The notes under the pieces are model-generated. The model saw nothing but the letters and a program-made list of their open reading frames with translations, made no database searches and had not been told where the DNA came from. Shown one piece after another: positions 61,585 to 64,000 of a stretch of DNA of 64,000 bases (position 1 is its first letter; every line of letters starts with the position of its first letter). Where the stretch lies: NCBI GenBank assembly GCA_964402975.1, contig CAYOEM010000003.1, forward strand, positions 1-64,000. The letters are read 5' to 3'. The position numbers were made by a program, and so were the translations under genes. This DNA comes from CAMDKS01 sp964402975 (GTDB lineage: Bacteria; Bdellovibrionota_B; Oligoflexia; Oligoflexales; RGVZ01).

Positions 61585-62418
61585 ATGAGTTTGTCGTTTC
61601 TAATCTCAGTATTGTTGTCTTTTTCCATCTTTGCAAGTCAAGCCGCCGCAGCCGATGATAAAGAGTTAAAAGCAAAGTTCACAACCACGGAAGGCGTTTT
61701 CGAGGCGAAACTTTTTTATAAGGAAGCTCCCCAAACAGTTTCCAACTTTGTCGAACTTGCTCGAAAGGGTTTTTATAACGGACTGATTTTTCATCGAGTG
61801 ATTCCGGATTTCATGATTCAAGGTGGAGATCCCAAGGGTAATGGCACAGGTGGTCCTGGGTATACTTTTTCAGATGAGTTTGATCCCTCCTTAAAACATT
61901 CCAAACCCGGGATGCTGTCTATGGCAAATAGTGGCCCCAACACGAACGGTAGCCAATTTTTTGTTACCGTAAAAGAGACTCCGCATCTTGACAATAGGCA
62001 TTCAATTTTTGGCGAGGTTGTTTCCGGGTACGACGTTGTGAAGAAGATTTCTCTTGTAAAGGCGTCAAACGACAAGCCGCTGAAGGACGTAAAAATCGAG
62101 AAGCTTGAGATTTTGGGTGATTGGTTCAAACCAGTTGAAGTCAAGAAATCCAAGGAACTCACTCAGGACGACATTAAAAACATTTCAAAACGTCCCGTGG
62201 AGTCCCTATTGTCAAAGATTGGGGACAGTCAGGGATTTGGCTCCTTGTCCCAGGCGACATTTACTGATGGTATGGCCAGGGGCGACCAAATTCAGGTGCG
62301 CTATACGGCCAATTACTCGAAGTCAAAGGGCGCCCAGTTTATCGGAATATTCTCCGTGAAAAATGGTAAAACGGCAGAAGTGCAGCAATTTCAGTTTGCG
62401 CGCGGACAAGGGCAATAA
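61585..62418 (+). CDS. periplasmic cyclophilin with C-terminal extension
   Basis: A 277-residue exported peptidyl-prolyl isomerase. The signal peptide spans about 1-22 (L-L-S-F-S-I-F-A-S-Q-A-A-A). The cyclophilin domain (about 28-175) has catalytic F-H-R-V, M-I-Q-G-G-D, N-G-S-Q-F-F and H-L-D-N-R-H-S-I-F-G. The last 100 residues are an added Lys/Ser-rich region with a beta-type end that I do not recognise. The ATG at 61585 follows GGAGG; GTG 61573 is less likely. It precedes mtgA by three bases and probably helps fold envelope proteins. Confidence 0.9.
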   Translation: MSLSFLISVLLSFSIFASQAAAADDKELKAKFTTTEGVFEAKLFYKEAPQTVSNFVELARKGFYNGLIFHRVIPDFMIQGGDPKGNGTGGPGYTFSDEFDPSLKHSKPGMLSMANSGPNTNGSQFFVTVKETPHLDNRHSIFGEVVSGYDVVKKISLVKASNDKPLKDVKIEKLEILGDWFKPVEVKKSKELTQDDIKNISKRPVESLLSKIGDSQGFGSLSQATFTDGMARGDQIQVRYTANYSKSKGAQFIGIFSVKNGKTAEVQQFQFARGQGQ

Positions 62419-62421
62419 ATT

Positions 62422-63525
62422 TTGGTCAATGAAGGGTCATCCATTACACCCAAGACCGCTCTCGAGTCGGATGACGATTTAAACGAGTTGTATGACGCTG
62501 AGAGGTCTGCGGGTCGGTGGTATCGCCGGCGGCGGTACTGGGCGCTCTTCGTTGTCGTCATTTTTTTGATTTGGTTTGTCCCTTTTGTTCCGGCCCTATT
62601 TTTATCGACAATTACGGTCACGCGATTAGACGCGCGAGGTGATCCAATTGAAGTCGACGTGGGTCGGGGAACAAAGCAATGGGTTGATATCGAAAAGGTC
62701 TCGCGTCACTTGGTTAATGCCGTGATCGTGGCTGAGGATGCAAAGTTTTACCGACATCATGGTTTTGATTTTCAGGCTATCGCCAAGGCCATAGAGCTGA
62801 ATCGGAAAAAAGGGCGATACGTCCGTGGAGCCTCTACCATCAGTCAGCAAGTGGTAAAGATTGCATTCTTAAGCCGAGAAAAGACCATCGTTCGCAAAGT
62901 CAGAGAAGCCATGGGGACTTTGTTACTCGAAGTTCTTATGTCAAAAGATCAAATCTTAGAGTGGTACATCAATCTCTGTGAGTTTGGTGGTGGTATTTAT
63001 GGTGTGAAGTCGGCCGGCGCATATTACTTCAAAACCAGGCCAGAACTTCTAACGATCGAGCAGGCCGTAAACTTGGCGGTGGTTATTCCTAGTCCTAACA
63101 AATGGAGTAAGGGCTTGCGATCAAAATCATTGACACAATTTGGGCAAAAACGATTCGCTCGTATTGTGAATAACCTTTACTTAGCGAATTACATAACTGA
63201 CGTTCAGCGCCAGACCGCGCTAGCCCGTGGAAACTTTGGATACCCAATAACAGGTTATGGCGCCCTCAGTGGTGATGATGACGATTGCGGCGGGGATAAG
63301 GAGTGTGAGGATGGTGCATCCGATGCGCGAGATGTTAATCAGACGCCCGCCGCGCCACCAGAAAACGCGCCCAACGTGGGCGTCAGTACTCCGCAAGTTG
63401 GAGGCGAGATGGAGCAGCCAACGGCCCCGGTAGAGACGCCGACCGACCAGGTCGTTCAACCCAACGAAGACGACGACGCCGACGGCGATGATGCTATGGA
63501 ACCGGCAGCGGAGGGACAGCCTTGA
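62422..63525 (+). CDS. mtgA: monofunctional peptidoglycan glycosyltransferase with acidic tail
   Basis: A 367-residue GT51 enzyme that polymerises lipid II at the inner membrane. There is a cytoplasmic N-terminus with R-R-R-R, one helix (about 40-61), then E105-D-A-K-F-Y-R-H-H-G, G-A-S-T-I-S-Q-Q at 136-143, and a second conserved block ending E-W-Y-I-N-L-C-E-F. There is no transpeptidase domain. From about residue 280 a low-complexity Asp/Glu/Pro/Gln-rich tail of 85 residues extends into the periplasm; E. coli MtgA (242 residues) lacks it. TTG start three bases after the cyclophilin stop. The end overlaps pilD as TTGA. Confidence 0.87.
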   Translation: MVNEGSSITPKTALESDDDLNELYDAERSAGRWYRRRRYWALFVVVIFLIWFVPFVPALFLSTITVTRLDARGDPIEVDVGRGTKQWVDIEKVSRHLVNAVIVAEDAKFYRHHGFDFQAIAKAIELNRKKGRYVRGASTISQQVVKIAFLSREKTIVRKVREAMGTLLLEVLMSKDQILEWYINLCEFGGGIYGVKSAGAYYFKTRPELLTIEQAVNLAVVIPSPNKWSKGLRSKSLTQFGQKRFARIVNNLYLANYITDVQRQTALARGNFGYPITGYGALSGDDDDCGGDKECEDGASDARDVNQTPAAPPENAPNVGVSTPQVGGEMEQPTAPVETPTDQVVQPNEDDDADGDDAMEPAAEGQP

Positions 63526-64000
63526 GCTCTCTATACTCCGTCATTGTTGCAGCGCAGTCATTTTACTTTTGGTCCATCGTAGCTCTTGGCGCTTGCATCG
63601 GTTCATTTATGAACGTTTGCATCCTTCGAATTCCAGAGCAGAGTTTTTTTAATCATTTGCGTTCAGTTTGTCCGTCTTGTGGAAAACAAATTCCAGCGTG
63701 GTTAAACATACCCATTTTCAGTTTTGTTATGCTAAGGGGTCGCGCCCAATGTTGCAGCGCAAAATTATCGTGGCAGTATCCTTTGATTGAAATAGCCGGC
63801 GCGCTGATTTTTGCCGGAATGTATCTCAAATTTCCATTTTTAGGTTGGTCAATTTCAGGTTCAGAATTTGAAATCAATCTGTTTATTCGATGGATGCACG
63901 CATCATTATTTGTGTCGCTTATGCTTGTCATGAGTGTGATTGACGCCAAGCTCATGATTATTCCGGACGTTTTAAGTATAGGAATGATTATTACCAGCCC
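63522..64000 (+). CDS. pilD: type IV prepilin peptidase (partial, cut by the window end)
   Basis: The reading frame starts at TTG 63522 (after GAGGGA, overlapping the mtgA stop) and is open to the window end, giving 159 residues. G-A-C-I-G-S-F-M-N-V-C-I-L-R-I-P near 24-39 and the cysteine pair C-P-S-C-G near 50-54 match the N-terminal half of PilD/GspO. The first catalytic aspartate lies in V-I-D-A-K-L-M-I-I-P-D. The second cysteine pair is C-C instead of C-x-x-C. It cleaves and N-methylates prepilins for type IV pili or type II secretion. The remaining membrane segments lie outside the window. Confidence 0.9.
   Translation, partial: MSSLYSVIVAAQSFYFWSIVALGACIGSFMNVCILRIPEQSFFNHLRSVCPSCGKQIPAWLNIPIFSFVMLRGRAQCCSAKLSWQYPLIEIAGALIFAGMYLKFPFLGWSISGSEFEINLFIRWMHASLFVSLMLVMSVIDAKLMIIPDVLSIGMIITS

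Noticed and set aside
1..64000. CRISPR arrays, insertion sequences, prophage
   Set aside because: No regularly spaced direct repeats, transposase genes or phage structural genes were found on reading the window.

Overview
The window comes from the chromosome of a Gram-negative bacterium. It encodes lipoproteins, probable outer-membrane proteins, a bifunctional PBP1A, a periplasmic thiamine-binding protein, and a type IV prepilin peptidase. The mix of NtrY/NtrX-type two-component genes, a DUF4388 protein, a PrkA kinase, a K+-type membrane pyrophosphatase and a proteobacterial tRNA-tuf/rpoBC/str block suggests the former Deltaproteobacteria (Bdellovibrionota/Oligoflexia or a relative). No 16S gene is present, so this placement is inference. 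Base composition looks even throughout. I see no CRISPR array, insertion sequence or prophage.

Layout. 1-5.5 kb: cyclophilin, EamA permease and tadA overlap by 4 bases each; then tRNA-Ser, two secreted proteins (one with leucine-rich repeats), a lipoprotein and a Xer-like protein that has lost its catalytic residues. 5.6-12 kb: a tightly coupled operon of exported protein, NtrY-like kinase, NtrX-like regulator, DUF4388 protein and rlmB. 12-29.2 kb: the core information block, tRNA Thr-Tyr-Gly-Thr, tuf, tRNA-Trp, secE, nusG, rplK-A-J-L, rpoB, rpoC, rpsL, rpsG, fusA, with several recognisable promoters, terminators and intergenic hairpins. 29.3-36 kb: two paralogous outer-membrane-type proteins and a PLP enzyme, a tRNA-Val, a SpoU methyltransferase, rlmI, a second methyltransferase and another tRNA-Val.

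36-45 kb: a gene-free stretch with its own promoter, long-range helix, several hairpins and strong terminator (the best candidate here for an unrecognised structured RNA). Then come thiBPQ, an odd sulfite/nitrite-reductase-like fusion protein, an HTH/ImmA-IrrE-like regulator without its metal site, infC with a UUG start, and a PIN-PhoH ATPase. 45-56 kb: prkA, an HD phosphohydrolase, pyrD, a 774-residue protein that looks like an SMC/YhaN-type ATPase without a P-loop, an 870-bp non-coding stretch, a 65-residue lysine-rich protein and the membrane pyrophosphatase. 56-64 kb: short asparaginase, then a PBP1A / PBP-fold lipoprotein / OsmC operon on the minus strand, and finally an exported barrel-like protein, periplasmic cyclophilin, MtgA and a prepilin peptidase cut by the window edge.

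Functionally the window joins translation/transcription machinery with envelope biogenesis (PBP1A, MtgA, cyclophilins, outer-membrane proteins, PilD). A recurrent theme is proteins that keep a family fold but lack its catalytic residues: the Xer-like, ImmA/IrrE-like and SMC-like proteins. Start codons other than ATG and 4-base ATGA/GTGA/TTGA overlaps are common, implying extensive translational coupling.
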